Assembly: GCA_015069565.1 (NCBI GenBank)
Contig: SVIJ01000004.1
Span: 1-55,485, forward strand
Direction of reading: 5' to 3'
DNA length: 55,485 nucleotides
DNA from: Clostridiales bacterium
GTDB lineage: Bacteria; Bacillota; Clostridia; Christensenellales; Borkfalkiaceae
The notes under the pieces are model-generated. The model had not been told where the DNA came from. It saw only the letters and a list, made by a program, of their open reading frames with translations, and searched no databases. Both the position numbers and the translations under genes were made by a program. Numbering within the stretch: the stretch's first letter is position 1; each line of letters begins with the position of its first letter. Below are positions 10,592 to 19,626 of the stretch, piece after piece.

Positions 10592-10987
10592 ATGCAAAAT
10601 GGATTTTTGACGATAGTGACGACGGTGGACGGCACCGAAAGTCGGTTTTCCTGCAAAGCGGAAATGGAAATTATGTCCTTGTCCGCTGTTTTGCGTTATT
10701 CGGATGAAAACGCAACCGTTCTCATTCGCGTAGACGGGGACGGCGTGACGATTGAAAGGGACGGCGATTATTCCATGCGGCTATTCCTGCAAGAAGGAAA
10801 ACGCACGGTTGGAACTCTTTCGATTGCAGGGAATGTGGGCGACGTCGTCGTGGAAACGCAAAAGATTGCCTATTCCATCGGCAAAAAATCCCTTTTAATG
10901 CAGTTGCATTATACGTTAATTTTTGGAGAAGAAAAGCAGGATATGCGAATTCGACTTTCGTCGAGCATTCCTTCGGAGGAAAAATGA
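10592..10987 (+). CDS. DUF1934 (YwiB-like) beta-barrel protein
   Basis: Size and C-terminal LHYTLIFGEEKQDMRIRLSS pattern; promoter TTTACA-N17-TATAAT upstream. Confidence 0.6.
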   Translation: MQNGFLTIVTTVDGTESRFSCKAEMEIMSLSAVLRYSDENATVLIRVDGDGVTIERDGDYSMRLFLQEGKRTVGTLSIAGNVGDVVVETQKIAYSIGKKSLLMQLHYTLIFGEEKQDMRIRLSSSIPSEEK

Positions 10988-11646
10988 AAATTCAGTATTT
11001 GGGGCATTCGTGCTTCAAGCTAACGGAAAGCACAGGCACAACGGTTATTACCGACCCTTATAAGGGCGTAGGCTACGAGATGGTGGGCGGTCAAACCGCA
11101 GACGCAGTGACGGTCAGCCATAGCCACTACGATCACGACAACGTTTCGGCGGTGGGCGGTAATCCGCAAATCATCGCCAAAGAAGGCTTTTACGATCTGC
11201 CTGGCGTAGAAATCAACGGTATTAAGAGCTATCATGATACAGAAGAAGGAAAATTGCGCGGCGAAAACGTAATTTTCAAGTTCCGTATGGACGGTTTGGA
11301 TATTTGCCACATGGGGGATATCGGTGAAGAATGTTCGGCGGAGCTTTTGGAAATGCTCTTGCCCGTCAATATTTTGCTCATTCCCGTTGGCGGTACGTAT
11401 ACGATCGATTCGGAGCAAGCGAAGGAATACGTTGATCGTTTGATGCCTGACGTCGTAATTCCTATGCATTATAGATCCCGCCATTCTACCATCGACTTGG
11501 ATAAGGCACAGCCCTTCTTGGACGAGTTTGACGATGAAGACGTGGACGTTTGCCGTAAGGACGTGTTAGAGTTCTTCCGCGATGATTTAACGGAAGAGAG
11601 AACGAAAGTAATCTTAATGGAACGGACAAAATCGAATGATAGATAA
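10984..11646 (+). CDS. MBL-fold metal-dependent hydrolase (UPF0173-like)
   Basis: LGHSCFKL, TVSHSHYDHDN, HMGDIGEE, IPMHYR. Confidence 0.85.
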   Translation: MKIQYLGHSCFKLTESTGTTVITDPYKGVGYEMVGGQTADAVTVSHSHYDHDNVSAVGGNPQIIAKEGFYDLPGVEINGIKSYHDTEEGKLRGENVIFKFRMDGLDICHMGDIGEECSAELLEMLLPVNILLIPVGGTYTIDSEQAKEYVDRLMPDVVIPMHYRSRHSTIDLDKAQPFLDEFDDEDVDVCRKDVLEFFRDDLTEERTKVILMERTKSNDR

Positions 11647-13102
11647 GGTTGAAGGGTTCAAGCAAGCCTGTATCGAATGTTTGGATGCGTTTTCGCTGAT
11701 GCAATTACGCTCTTACGGACGTTCGATAGGGGTGGACGTACCCACGAAAAAAAAGAAAGGGGAATTGATCGACGCGATCGTTGCGGTGCTCAGCGGTGAA
11801 GTTGAGCCCATCGAGCGTTCGACGCGTGGCGCGCCCGTCAAGGACGACTTTGTCGATCCTGCCATCGAGCAGGCAATCGCAAAGCAGCGCTACGTTTGGT
11901 TTGCCAAGGTCGAACCGCACGTAAGACGCACCTACTTCGAATCCGCGATGAAAAGCCCTAATATGCTGATCGTACAAAAATCGGACAATTCGATGACGTA
12001 CGAGCAGTATTACGCGCAACCGCTATATGCTGGTCAGCTTGAAATGATGGACGGCATTCCCTGTCTGCTTCCGAAAAACGGGAGTTTGGACGGCGAACGC
12101 TTGACCGTTTCGATTGAGCTTATCCGTCAATACGGCTTACGCGAAGGGGATATTATTGCCTGTCACGCCTTTGAAAAAATGGGCGTTTGGGCGGCGAAAA
12201 ACGTCCTGAGTATCAACAATATCTACGCAGGGACGGAACAAAGATTTATCTACGAAGAAGAGCCTGTTTCTTATGCAAGAAAGCGCATCTCTTTCACGGC
12301 GAAGGGGGAAGATAGCGCGCTTGCGAAAATTTTGGATTATACCGTGCCGCTTGGCTATGGGCAAAGATGCTTGATCTCGTCCGCGCCCAAGGCAGGCAAA
12401 TCCACCGTTCTTCGCGATATGGCGAAGATTTTGACGAACGAAAACCGTGAACGGATTGTATTCGCTCTCTTGGTTGAGCAGTCCCCTGAACTGATTAGCG
12501 CGTATCAATCGTTCATGGACAAGGAAAACCTTGTGGCAACGACTTTTGAAGACGAAGCGGAGCGCCACGTCTTTGCAGCAGAGTTCTTGCTCAAAAGAGC
12601 AAAACGCTACGCGGAAATGGGCAACGACGTCGTTTTGATTGTGGATTCCCTGTCCAAGATCGCAAAAGCGTATAACGAAACGGAAGATTCCGTTGGCGGC
12701 AAAACCTTGCCTTGCGGCTTGGAAAGCAAGACCTTGCATTATATCAAGAAGTATTTTGGCGCGGCGCGTTGCTTTGCTTCTCGCGGCTCGCTGACAATCA
12801 TCGCAACCGCATCCTTCGGTACGGGTGATAGTGCGGACGACGTGCTCTATTCCGAGCTTGCTAATGCAACGAACGCGGAAGTTTGTTTGAGCGACGATTT
12901 GGCAAAGCGTAGGATTTTCCCTGCGATTGATATTCGCTCGTCTTATAGTGATGGGGCGGAAGCTTTGCTCTCGGAAACGGAGCGCGAAGCGGAATTGACC
13001 TTCCGCAGTAGGGTGATTCCTATGCAAACGGCGGAAGAAACACATGCTTTTGTTGCTACAAGCGCGAATTTTGACGAATTTTATCGAAAAATAAAAAGCT
13101 AA
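11636..13102 (+). CDS. rho: Divergent transcription termination factor Rho-like ATPase
   Basis: APKAGKST Walker A, DVVLIVDSLSKIAKAYN Walker B, FGAARCFASRGSLTIIATA, RRIFPAIDIRSS; N-terminal Rho_N-like helix. Several catalytic positions differ from canonical Rho. Confidence 0.85.
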   Translation: MIDKVEGFKQACIECLDAFSLMQLRSYGRSIGVDVPTKKKKGELIDAIVAVLSGEVEPIERSTRGAPVKDDFVDPAIEQAIAKQRYVWFAKVEPHVRRTYFESAMKSPNMLIVQKSDNSMTYEQYYAQPLYAGQLEMMDGIPCLLPKNGSLDGERLTVSIELIRQYGLREGDIIACHAFEKMGVWAAKNVLSINNIYAGTEQRFIYEEEPVSYARKRISFTAKGEDSALAKILDYTVPLGYGQRCLISSAPKAGKSTVLRDMAKILTNENRERIVFALLVEQSPELISAYQSFMDKENLVATTFEDEAERHVFAAEFLLKRAKRYAEMGNDVVLIVDSLSKIAKAYNETEDSVGGKTLPCGLESKTLHYIKKYFGAARCFASRGSLTIIATASFGTGDSADDVLYSELANATNAEVCLSDDLAKRRIFPAIDIRSSYSDGAEALLSETEREAELTFRSRVIPMQTAEETHAFVATSANFDEFYRKIKS

Positions 13103-13120
13103 ACAGTTAGAATTTTATCA

Positions 13121-13152
13121 ATAGGGGCGTACATGGTCGCCCCTATTTTGAT
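13121..13152 (+). terminator. Terminator after rho-like gene
   Basis: ATAGGGGCG-TACATGGT-CGCCCCTAT followed by T-rich tract. Confidence 0.8.
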
Positions 13153-13293
13153 TTTTCAACAAGAAACGACAAAAACGGCTAAATTTTTCTTAGGTATTCA
13201 TTTTTTTTATTACCAAAAATTGAAAAAGCCTTTTTCGCATGCAAAATGCTTGCAAAAAAGCTTTTTTTGATATTTCTATATAACTTTTTTCAA

Positions 13294-13413
13294 TACAATA
13301 TCTTGTGGTGGGATACTTGACTTTCATACAAGATGTGGTATAATAGTATGGCTCGATAAAAACAGGCACAATATATTGTGGAAGAAAATCGTTTTTTAGC
13401 ACAAGATGTTGTG
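13294..13413 (+). promoter_or_regulatory. nrdDG promoter with two pairs of NrdR boxes
   Basis: TTGACT(13317-13322)-N16-TATAAT(13339-13344); boxes 13294-13307 TACAATATCTTGTG, 13327-13340 TACAAGATGTGGTA, 13367-13380 CACAATATATTGTG, 13400-13413 CACAAGATGTTGTG. Confidence 0.75.
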
Positions 13414-13449
13414 TTTTCAAATTATAAACAAGGGTTTTGGGTTGGGGTT

Positions 13450-15621
13450 ATGAAGATTATTAAAAGAAGCGGTCAAGAAGTAGAGTTTGATATTGAGAAA
13501 ATCATTTCGGCGGTTCGCAAGGCTAACCGTGATATGGACGTTTATTTGCGCATTGACGATGCGCAAATCATTGAAATTGCCGAAGCGGTGACGAAGCAAT
13601 GCGAAGCATTGAATCGTTCGGCACAGGTAGAAGAAGTACAGGATATGGTCGAAGATCGCCTTATGGATATGAAGGCGTTTGCTTTGGCGCGTAAATATAT
13701 CACCTATCGCTTCAAGCGTGATTTGGTGCGTAAGGTCAACACGACCGACGCGCAAATTTTGGCGCTTATTGAATGCAATAGCGAAGTTGCAAAACAAGAA
13801 AACTCTAACAAGAACCCTACGGTGAACAGCGTTCAGCGTGACTATATGGCAGGGGAAGTTTCCAAGGACTTGACTCGTCGTATTTTGCTTCCCGACGATA
13901 TCGTTGCGGCGCACGATCAAGGGATTATTCACTTCCACGACGCAGACTATTTTGCACAGCATATGCACAACTGCGATTTGGTCAATTTGGAAGATATGCT
14001 TCAAAACGGTACGGTTATTTCTGGAACGTTGATCGAAAAACCGCACAGCTTCTCTACGGCGTGTAATATTGCTACGCAAATTATTGCGCAGGTTGCGTCC
14101 AACCAGTACGGCGGGCAGAGTATTTCGCTCACCCACCTTGCGCCTTTCGTAGAAATTAGCCGTCAAAAGATCCGCAGGGAAGTTGCGGCCGAGCTTGCAA
14201 CGGTAGGGATTGTAGACGAAACGCACATCAACCGTATTGCAGAAGCGCGTCTTCGCGCTGAAATTGCAAGGGGTATTCAAACGATTCAGTATCAGGTTGT
14301 CACCTTGCTTACGACCAACGGTCAAGCGCCGTTTGTCACGGTGTTTATGTACTTGAACGAAGCGCGTACCGAGCAGGAAAAAGCCGATCTTGCAATGATT
14401 ATTGAAGAAACCTTAAAGCAGCGTATCGCAGGGGTTAAGAACGAATCGGGCGTTTGGATTACGCCTGCGTTCCCTAAGCTCATTTACGTGCTTGAACCTG
14501 ATAATATTTCGGAAGAACAGCCGTACTGGTATTTGACCGAGCTTGCGGCAAAATGTACCGCAAAGCGTATGGTTCCCGACTATATTTCTGAAAAGAAGAT
14601 GCTCGAGTACAAGGTGGATAAAAACGGCGAAGGGCATTGCTATACTTGTATGGGCTGCAGAAGCTTCTTGACCACCTACGTGGACGAGAACGGCAAGCCG
14701 AAGTATTACGGTAGATTTAACCAAGGTGTTGTCACCATCAACCTTGTAGACGTTGCACTTTCGTCGGGTAAGGACGAAAAGAAATTCTGGGAAATCTTCG
14801 ATGAACGCTTGGAGCTTTGCTATCGCGCATTGATGCAAAGACACCTTCGCTTGAAGGGTACGCTTTCGGATGCCGCGCCCATTTTGTGGCAGTACGGTGC
14901 GCTTGCGCGCTTGGAAAAAGGGGAAACGATCGACAAGCTTTTGTACGGTGGATATTCGACGATTTCACTTGGCTATGCAGGTCTTTACGAGTGCGTCAAG
15001 CACATGACGGGGCTTTCGCACACCGACGAAGAAGCGAAGCCGTTCGCGCTTGCGGTAATGCAAAGAATGAATGATAAATGTAAGGAGTGGAAGGCGAAGG
15101 AAAACATCGACTTCTCCCTTTACGGAACGCCGCTTGAAAGCACGACGTATAAATTCTCGAAGTGCCTGCAAAAGCGTTTTGGCGTAATTCCTGGCATTAC
15201 GGATAAGAGCTATATCACCAACAGCTATCACGTACACGTGACCGAAGAAATCGACGCGTTTACAAAGCTTCGCTTTGAAAGTGAGTTCCAACAGCTCTCG
15301 CCTGGTGGCGCAATCTCTTACGTAGAAGTTCCCAACATGCAAAACAACATCCCCGCGGTTTTGTCGGTGATGAAGTTCATCTACGAGAATATTATGTACG
15401 CGGAATTGAACACGAAGAGCGACTATTGCCAAGTCTGTGGCTACGATGGTGAAATTCAAATTACCGAAGACGATGGCAAGCTTGTTTGGGAATGCCCTTG
15501 CTGTAAGAATCGTGACCAAGCGAAGATGAACGTTGCGCGCCGTACTTGCGGATATATCGGTACCCAGTACTGGAACCAAGGCAGAACGCAGGAGATCAAG
15601 GATAGAGTTCTCCACCTTTAA
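13450..15621 (+). CDS. nrdD: Anaerobic ribonucleoside-triphosphate reductase
   Basis: N-terminal ATP-cone MKIIKRSGQEVEFDIEKI, YLTELAAKCTAKRMVPDYIS, zinc CQVCGY...CPCC, C-terminal RRTCGYIG glycyl radical loop. Confidence 0.95.
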   Translation: MKIIKRSGQEVEFDIEKIISAVRKANRDMDVYLRIDDAQIIEIAEAVTKQCEALNRSAQVEEVQDMVEDRLMDMKAFALARKYITYRFKRDLVRKVNTTDAQILALIECNSEVAKQENSNKNPTVNSVQRDYMAGEVSKDLTRRILLPDDIVAAHDQGIIHFHDADYFAQHMHNCDLVNLEDMLQNGTVISGTLIEKPHSFSTACNIATQIIAQVASNQYGGQSISLTHLAPFVEISRQKIRREVAAELATVGIVDETHINRIAEARLRAEIARGIQTIQYQVVTLLTTNGQAPFVTVFMYLNEARTEQEKADLAMIIEETLKQRIAGVKNESGVWITPAFPKLIYVLEPDNISEEQPYWYLTELAAKCTAKRMVPDYISEKKMLEYKVDKNGEGHCYTCMGCRSFLTTYVDENGKPKYYGRFNQGVVTINLVDVALSSGKDEKKFWEIFDERLELCYRALMQRHLRLKGTLSDAAPILWQYGALARLEKGETIDKLLYGGYSTISLGYAGLYECVKHMTGLSHTDEEAKPFALAVMQRMNDKCKEWKAKENIDFSLYGTPLESTTYKFSKCLQKRFGVIPGITDKSYITNSYHVHVTEEIDAFTKLRFESEFQQLSPGGAISYVEVPNMQNNIPAVLSVMKFIYENIMYAELNTKSDYCQVCGYDGEIQITEDDGKLVWECPCCKNRDQAKMNVARRTCGYIGTQYWNQGRTQEIKDRVLHL

Positions 15622-15623
15622 TT

Positions 15624-16151
15624 ATGAATTATGCTACTATTAAATGGTACGACATAGCAAACGGAGAGGGAGTGCGAATCTCCCTTTTTGTTTCTGGATG
15701 TACCCATCAATGTAAGAATTGTTTTAACAAGGTTGCGTGGGATTTTGATTACGGTCAACCGTTCGACGAGAAAATAGAACAAAAGATTTTGGATGAGCTT
15801 TCGTCGCCTTTTATTGCAGGGCTTTCCTTGCTTGGCGGCGAACCGTTTGAGCCACAAAATCAGGCGGCGTTGTTGCCTTTTGTTAAAAAGGTCAAGGAGC
15901 GTTATCCCGATAAACCGATTTGGTGCTATACGGGCAACGTTTTAGACGTGGAAACGGGGCTTTTGGTGGAAACGCATAAAAATACGCCGCATACTAAGGA
16001 ATTGATTTCGCTCATCGACGTCTTGATTGACGGCCCGTACGTGGAAGCATTGCACAATATTCGTTTGAAATTTCGCGGCTCGTCAAACCAACGTGTGATT
16101 GACGTGAAAAAGTCTTTGGCTGAAAAGTGTTGCGTGTTATATATGGAGTAA
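15624..16151 (+). CDS. nrdG: Anaerobic RNR activating protein (radical SAM)
   Basis: FVSGCTHQCKNCFN (CxxxCxxC), LSLLGGEPF, DVLIDGPY. Confidence 0.93.
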   Translation: MNYATIKWYDIANGEGVRISLFVSGCTHQCKNCFNKVAWDFDYGQPFDEKIEQKILDELSSPFIAGLSLLGGEPFEPQNQAALLPFVKKVKERYPDKPIWCYTGNVLDVETGLLVETHKNTPHTKELISLIDVLIDGPYVEALHNIRLKFRGSSNQRVIDVKKSLAEKCCVLYME

Positions 16152-16153
16152 GC

Positions 16154-16474
16154 ATGGCAAAGGATATCGTAAAAAAATATACGCTGATTGCTTGGGTTTT
16201 GGCGAGTGTTTCGCTCCTGCTTTTAGCAGGCTTTATCGTCTTATTCGCAGTCGCAAAATGGCATTTATTTGCTATGCGTCCCTTTTGGCTTGGATGTTTG
16301 TTTTTGATGCTTGGCGGGCTTGGTTTGGCAACGTCTTGCGTTCTTGGCTACGTTGCTATTTTGAAGAGAGAAGAACGGGCTTCCGTTGTTGTTTGCGCGG
16401 CGTGCGGAAAAGAAACTTCGTACGACAACGCATTTTGCCCCCATTGCGGCGCGTCGCTGGAAACAAAAGAATAA
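16154..16474 (+). CDS. Small membrane protein with C-terminal zinc ribbon
   Basis: Two hydrophobic segments then CAACGKETSYDNAFCPHCG. Confidence 0.6.
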   Translation: MAKDIVKKYTLIAWVLASVSLLLLAGFIVLFAVAKWHLFAMRPFWLGCLFLMLGGLGLATSCVLGYVAILKREERASVVVCAACGKETSYDNAFCPHCGASLETKE

Positions 16475-16483
16475 AAGAGAAAA

Positions 16484-16521
16484 CCGTTGGCATACAGTAA
16501 AGTATGTCAGCGGCTTTTTTT
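16484..16521 (+). terminator. Terminator
   Basis: CCGTTGGCATAC-AGTAAA-GTATGTCAGCGG (with G:U) followed by TTTTTTT. Confidence 0.75.
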
Positions 16522-16536
16522 AAGAGATATTTTTTT

Positions 16537-17094
16537 ATGGTTAGCGGTTTGATCGTAGCAACTTGTCTATTTGCCGCAACCGCTTTTTCGATGGGAATTT
16601 CAGGGAAAACATCGAATCGTAGCATTTATTATTTAATATGGCAAACGGACAGCGTACAGGCTGGCTCGGCTGTGATAGAAGTGCAAGGCGGGGCAGGCTT
16701 TGCGACCTGCGACGGCGTTGCAATAGACGTGTACCTTTCTCTCTCTGATGCGGAAGAGGCAAAAAGTAGTTTAGAAAGTTATAATAATCAAATTATATTG
16801 CGCAAATGTACGCTTGACGACGGGGTTTCGAACATTGTTTTGACGGGGTTGCGCCACGTTAAGGGGTGGCAGGACGCCTTGCAAAATGGAGCAAAGCAGT
16901 CGGTTGTAAGGGCGGGCTTGCAAGAAATTGCAAAAACGTTAGCGTTTTACGCAAAGGAAGCTAAGGACGTACAAGCAGGGCGGATTGCAAACGAATTACG
17001 AGCTTTGTCGGTGGGGATAATCTACGTACAGGAGCTAAGATATTTCTCATGCGCCGCATATGAAAGGCTGTTAGAAGTGGGTGAAATTATTTAG
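16537..17094 (+). CDS. Hypothetical secreted or membrane-anchored protein
   Basis: N-terminal hydrophobic segment MVSGLIVATCLFAATAF; no recognised domain. Start moved downstream of the terminator that overlaps the track start. Confidence 0.5.
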   Translation: MVSGLIVATCLFAATAFSMGISGKTSNRSIYYLIWQTDSVQAGSAVIEVQGGAGFATCDGVAIDVYLSLSDAEEAKSSLESYNNQIILRKCTLDDGVSNIVLTGLRHVKGWQDALQNGAKQSVVRAGLQEIAKTLAFYAKEAKDVQAGRIANELRALSVGIIYVQELRYFSCAAYERLLEVGEII

Positions 17095-17151
17095 TAGAAG
17101 CAATTTTTTTTGAAAAAACTAAAAAAACTAAAAAAAACGGTTGAAATTCGC

Positions 17152-17180
17152 TTGCTTTTTAGAATTATATTTTGTATAAT
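17152..17180 (+). promoter_or_regulatory. Promoter of tRNA-Thr
   Basis: TTGCTT-N17-TATAAT immediately upstream of the tRNA. Confidence 0.6.
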
Positions 17181-17202
17181 GGTAAAGCTGTTGACGAGTA
17201 CT

Positions 17203-17278
17203 GCTGGAGTGGCACAGTCGGTAGCGCAGCGCACTCGTAATGCGCAGGTCGTGGGTTCAAATCCCATCTCCAGCCCCA
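17203..17278 (+). tRNA. tRNA-Thr (anticodon CGT)
   Basis: Cloverleaf GCTGGAG...GCGCA-CTCGTAA-TGCGC...GTGGG-TTCAAAT-CCCAT...CTCCAGC-CCCA. Confidence 0.92.
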
Positions 17279-17280
17279 AA

Positions 17281-17318
17281 AATAATACATCCCTTGTGTG
17301 GGATGTATTATTTTTTTA
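17281..17318 (+). terminator. Terminator of tRNA-Thr
   Basis: AATACATCCC-TTGTGT-GGGATGTATT then T-run. Confidence 0.8.
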
Positions 17319-17320
17319 TT

Positions 17321-17340
17321 GAACTCTCTAAAGAGAGTTT
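17321..17340 (-). terminator. Terminator of the minus-strand tmcAL gene
   Basis: AAACTCTCTTTAGAGAGTT palindrome directly downstream of the minus-strand stop codon, followed on that strand by a T/A-rich tract. Confidence 0.65.
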
Positions 17341-17343
17341 AGA

Positions 17344-18495
17344 TTATATAATGACTGTTTTATTTTCAAATTCTCGTCCTGCAAGAACCGAATAGACTTG
17401 CTCGGCGTATTCGTCTTGGGATAAGCACGCTTTTGCAGTGCGCGTTAAATTGCGCTTTTCCTTGCCCGATGCAAGGAAGGGAATGCTTGCCTTGGAAAGT
17501 GCGGACAAAAGGTCGGTGTGTTCGCCTTTATAGGCAAGTGGATGAATATATAAGGGGTTAGATAAACACTCGAAAACAAAATCTTTTCGTATATTTAGCA
17601 GATTTTGCAGGGCTATACGGCGAATTCTCGAAGCGGTGTAGCGAGTGGAAACAAGGCTTTCTTCTAACGTTCTTGTGCTCGTAGCAGCGTTTTTGAAGGC
17701 GTTTTCCAGCCCTTCCGTGCAATCGAGCGTCGTTGCAAGGACTTCGGGCGAAACGTTCAATATCGCAAGTTTTTCCGCCAAAGAAAGGTCGATTTTAGAA
17801 GATAAAAGCAAATCGTCAAATACCTGCTTAGGAGTTTGCTTTTCTACGTCGTAGATTCTTCCGTCGAAGGCAGCCGTTCGAATGGCAGTTGCAGACGAAT
17901 ACTCCGTGTGCACGCAGGCGTCCAAATAATTTGCGCCAATTCTTTGAATGGGAAGAATTTCAATCTTAGAGCCGATGGAAAGGAGCGCCTTTGTGTATTC
18001 TAGACCCAAAATATTGTTGGGCATAGTGAAAAGCGTGGTCGGAAGATGCTTTTTTCTTGCTTCCGTGACGGCGGTGGCGTAGCTAACGCCTGTCTTCATT
18101 TGCGCCTTAATTTCTTCGGAAACGGATTCGGGTTCGGTGGTAAATGCGCGCGCCGTCCGTTCGAAGGCTTCCTTGTCGGCGGTTTCTGCACCGAAGCAAA
18201 GGTGGGTTATAGAAGGGATTTTCGAGAGAATAGAAACCGCGCCGCGTGCGAAAAGTTCCGCGTTTGACGTGGCAAATACGGTAGGAAGCTCGATAACGAT
18301 ATCCGCGCCGCATTCTACGGCGTGCTTTGCCCGAATATGCTTTTCCAAAATCGCCGCTTCTCCTCGCTGGACAAAATTGCCGCTCATAATGCAAAGAACG
18401 GCGTCCGCGCCCGTACGAGTTTTTGCTTCTCGCAACAAGTATTCATGCCCATTGTGGAAGGGATTGTATTCACAAATTATCGCGCAAATTTTCAT
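17344..18495 (-). CDS. tmcAL: tRNA(Met) cytidine acetate ligase-like nucleotidyltransferase
   Basis: MKICAIICEYNPFHNGHEYLL, MSGNFVQRGEAAI, GADIVIELP, FGAE. Confidence 0.9.
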   Translation of the reverse strand: MKICAIICEYNPFHNGHEYLLREAKTRTGADAVLCIMSGNFVQRGEAAILEKHIRAKHAVECGADIVIELPTVFATSNAELFARGAVSILSKIPSITHLCFGAETADKEAFERTARAFTTEPESVSEEIKAQMKTGVSYATAVTEARKKHLPTTLFTMPNNILGLEYTKALLSIGSKIEILPIQRIGANYLDACVHTEYSSATAIRTAAFDGRIYDVEKQTPKQVFDDLLLSSKIDLSLAEKLAILNVSPEVLATTLDCTEGLENAFKNAATSTRTLEESLVSTRYTASRIRRIALQNLLNIRKDFVFECLSNPLYIHPLAYKGEHTDLLSALSKASIPFLASGKEKRNLTRTAKACLSQDEYAEQVYSVLAGREFENKTVII

Positions 18496-18615
18496 TTCTT
18501 TTCTTTTTATCCTTTACAATCGCAAATTTCTGTGGTATAATAAACGGTGGAAGTGGTTTATAACCATTATACAACAAAGAAGAAAAAAAATAAAGCGTTT
18601 CAAGGAGATATAGCT

Positions 18616-19611
18616 ATGAATATTTTAGAGCAAATCAAGAGCAAGGCAAAAGCACTTTCAAAAACGATTGTTCTTTGCGAAGGTGAAGACTCCCGTGTGG
18701 TAGTCGCGGCGGCGATGGCGACGAAAGAAGGGGTTGCAAAAATCGTACTTCTTGGCAACGAAGCAGAAATTAAAGCAAAAAATCCCGAAGTTGATCTTAC
18801 GGGTATTACGATTGTCGATCCTATGACGGACGAAAGATTGCCCGCATACAATGCAAAGCTTTGCGAGCTGCGCGCATCCAAGGGTATGACTCCCGAACAG
18901 GCGGCGAAGCTTTTGCAGGACGGTACGTATTTTGGCGCGATGATGCTCAAAATGGGCGATGTAGACGGCTTGGTTTCAGGGGCTTGCCATTCTACGGCAA
19001 ACACCTTGCGTCCTGGTCTTCAAATCATTAAAACGGCTCCTGGCGCGTCGTCCGTGTCTTCCTTTAACTTGATGATTTGTCCTCCGCAGGGCAATCAATA
19101 CTGCCCCGATGGGCTCGTAGTGTTTGCAGATTGCGGTTTGAATCCTACCTACACGAGCGAAGGTCTTGCAGATTGTGCAATCGCAACGGCAAAATCGGCG
19201 GCGGCGATTGCAGGAATTGACCCGAAGGTTGCGATGCTTTCCTTCTCGACGAAGGGTAGCGCAAAGCACGATAACGTTTCGATGGTAGCGGAAGCGGTGC
19301 GTATTGCAAAAGAAAAAGCGCCCGATTTGAAGCTCGACGGCGAATTGCAATTCGACGCGGCAATCGTGCCTTCCGTTGGTGAAATGAAAGCGCCCGGCTC
19401 TTCGGTTGCAGGTCACGCAAACGTGTTTATTTTCCCTGATTTGCAGGCTGGTAATATCGGTTATAAGATTGCCGAACGTCTTGGCGGCTTTATGGCGGTT
19501 GGTCCTATTTGCCAAGGCTTTGCAAAGCCTATGAACGACCTTTCTCGCGGTTGCAAGGCGGAAGATATCGTAGCGGCGGTTGCGATTACGGCGCTTCAAG
19601 CGCAGCTTTGA
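18616..19611 (+). CDS. pta: Phosphate acetyltransferase
   Basis: VLCEGEDSRVV, MLKMGDVDGLVSGACHSTANTLRPGLQIIKT, GELQFDAAIVPSV. Confidence 0.95.
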   Translation: MNILEQIKSKAKALSKTIVLCEGEDSRVVVAAAMATKEGVAKIVLLGNEAEIKAKNPEVDLTGITIVDPMTDERLPAYNAKLCELRASKGMTPEQAAKLLQDGTYFGAMMLKMGDVDGLVSGACHSTANTLRPGLQIIKTAPGASSVSSFNLMICPPQGNQYCPDGLVVFADCGLNPTYTSEGLADCAIATAKSAAAIAGIDPKVAMLSFSTKGSAKHDNVSMVAEAVRIAKEKAPDLKLDGELQFDAAIVPSVGEMKAPGSSVAGHANVFIFPDLQAGNIGYKIAERLGGFMAVGPICQGFAKPMNDLSRGCKAEDIVAAVAITALQAQL

Positions 19612-19626
19612 TAGGGGGATAAAAGC

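Noticed and set aside
13378-13449. N-terminal extension of nrdD in the ORF track (MEENRFLAQDVVF...)
   Set aside because: The extension overlaps the NrdR boxes; the conserved ATP-cone starts at MKIIKRSGQEVEF (13450).
17091-17279. ORFs at 17091-17279 (-) and 17110-17322 (+) with MGFEPTT / VAQSVAQRTRNAQVVGSNPIS
   Set aside because: Classic spurious translations across a tRNA gene (tRNA-Thr).
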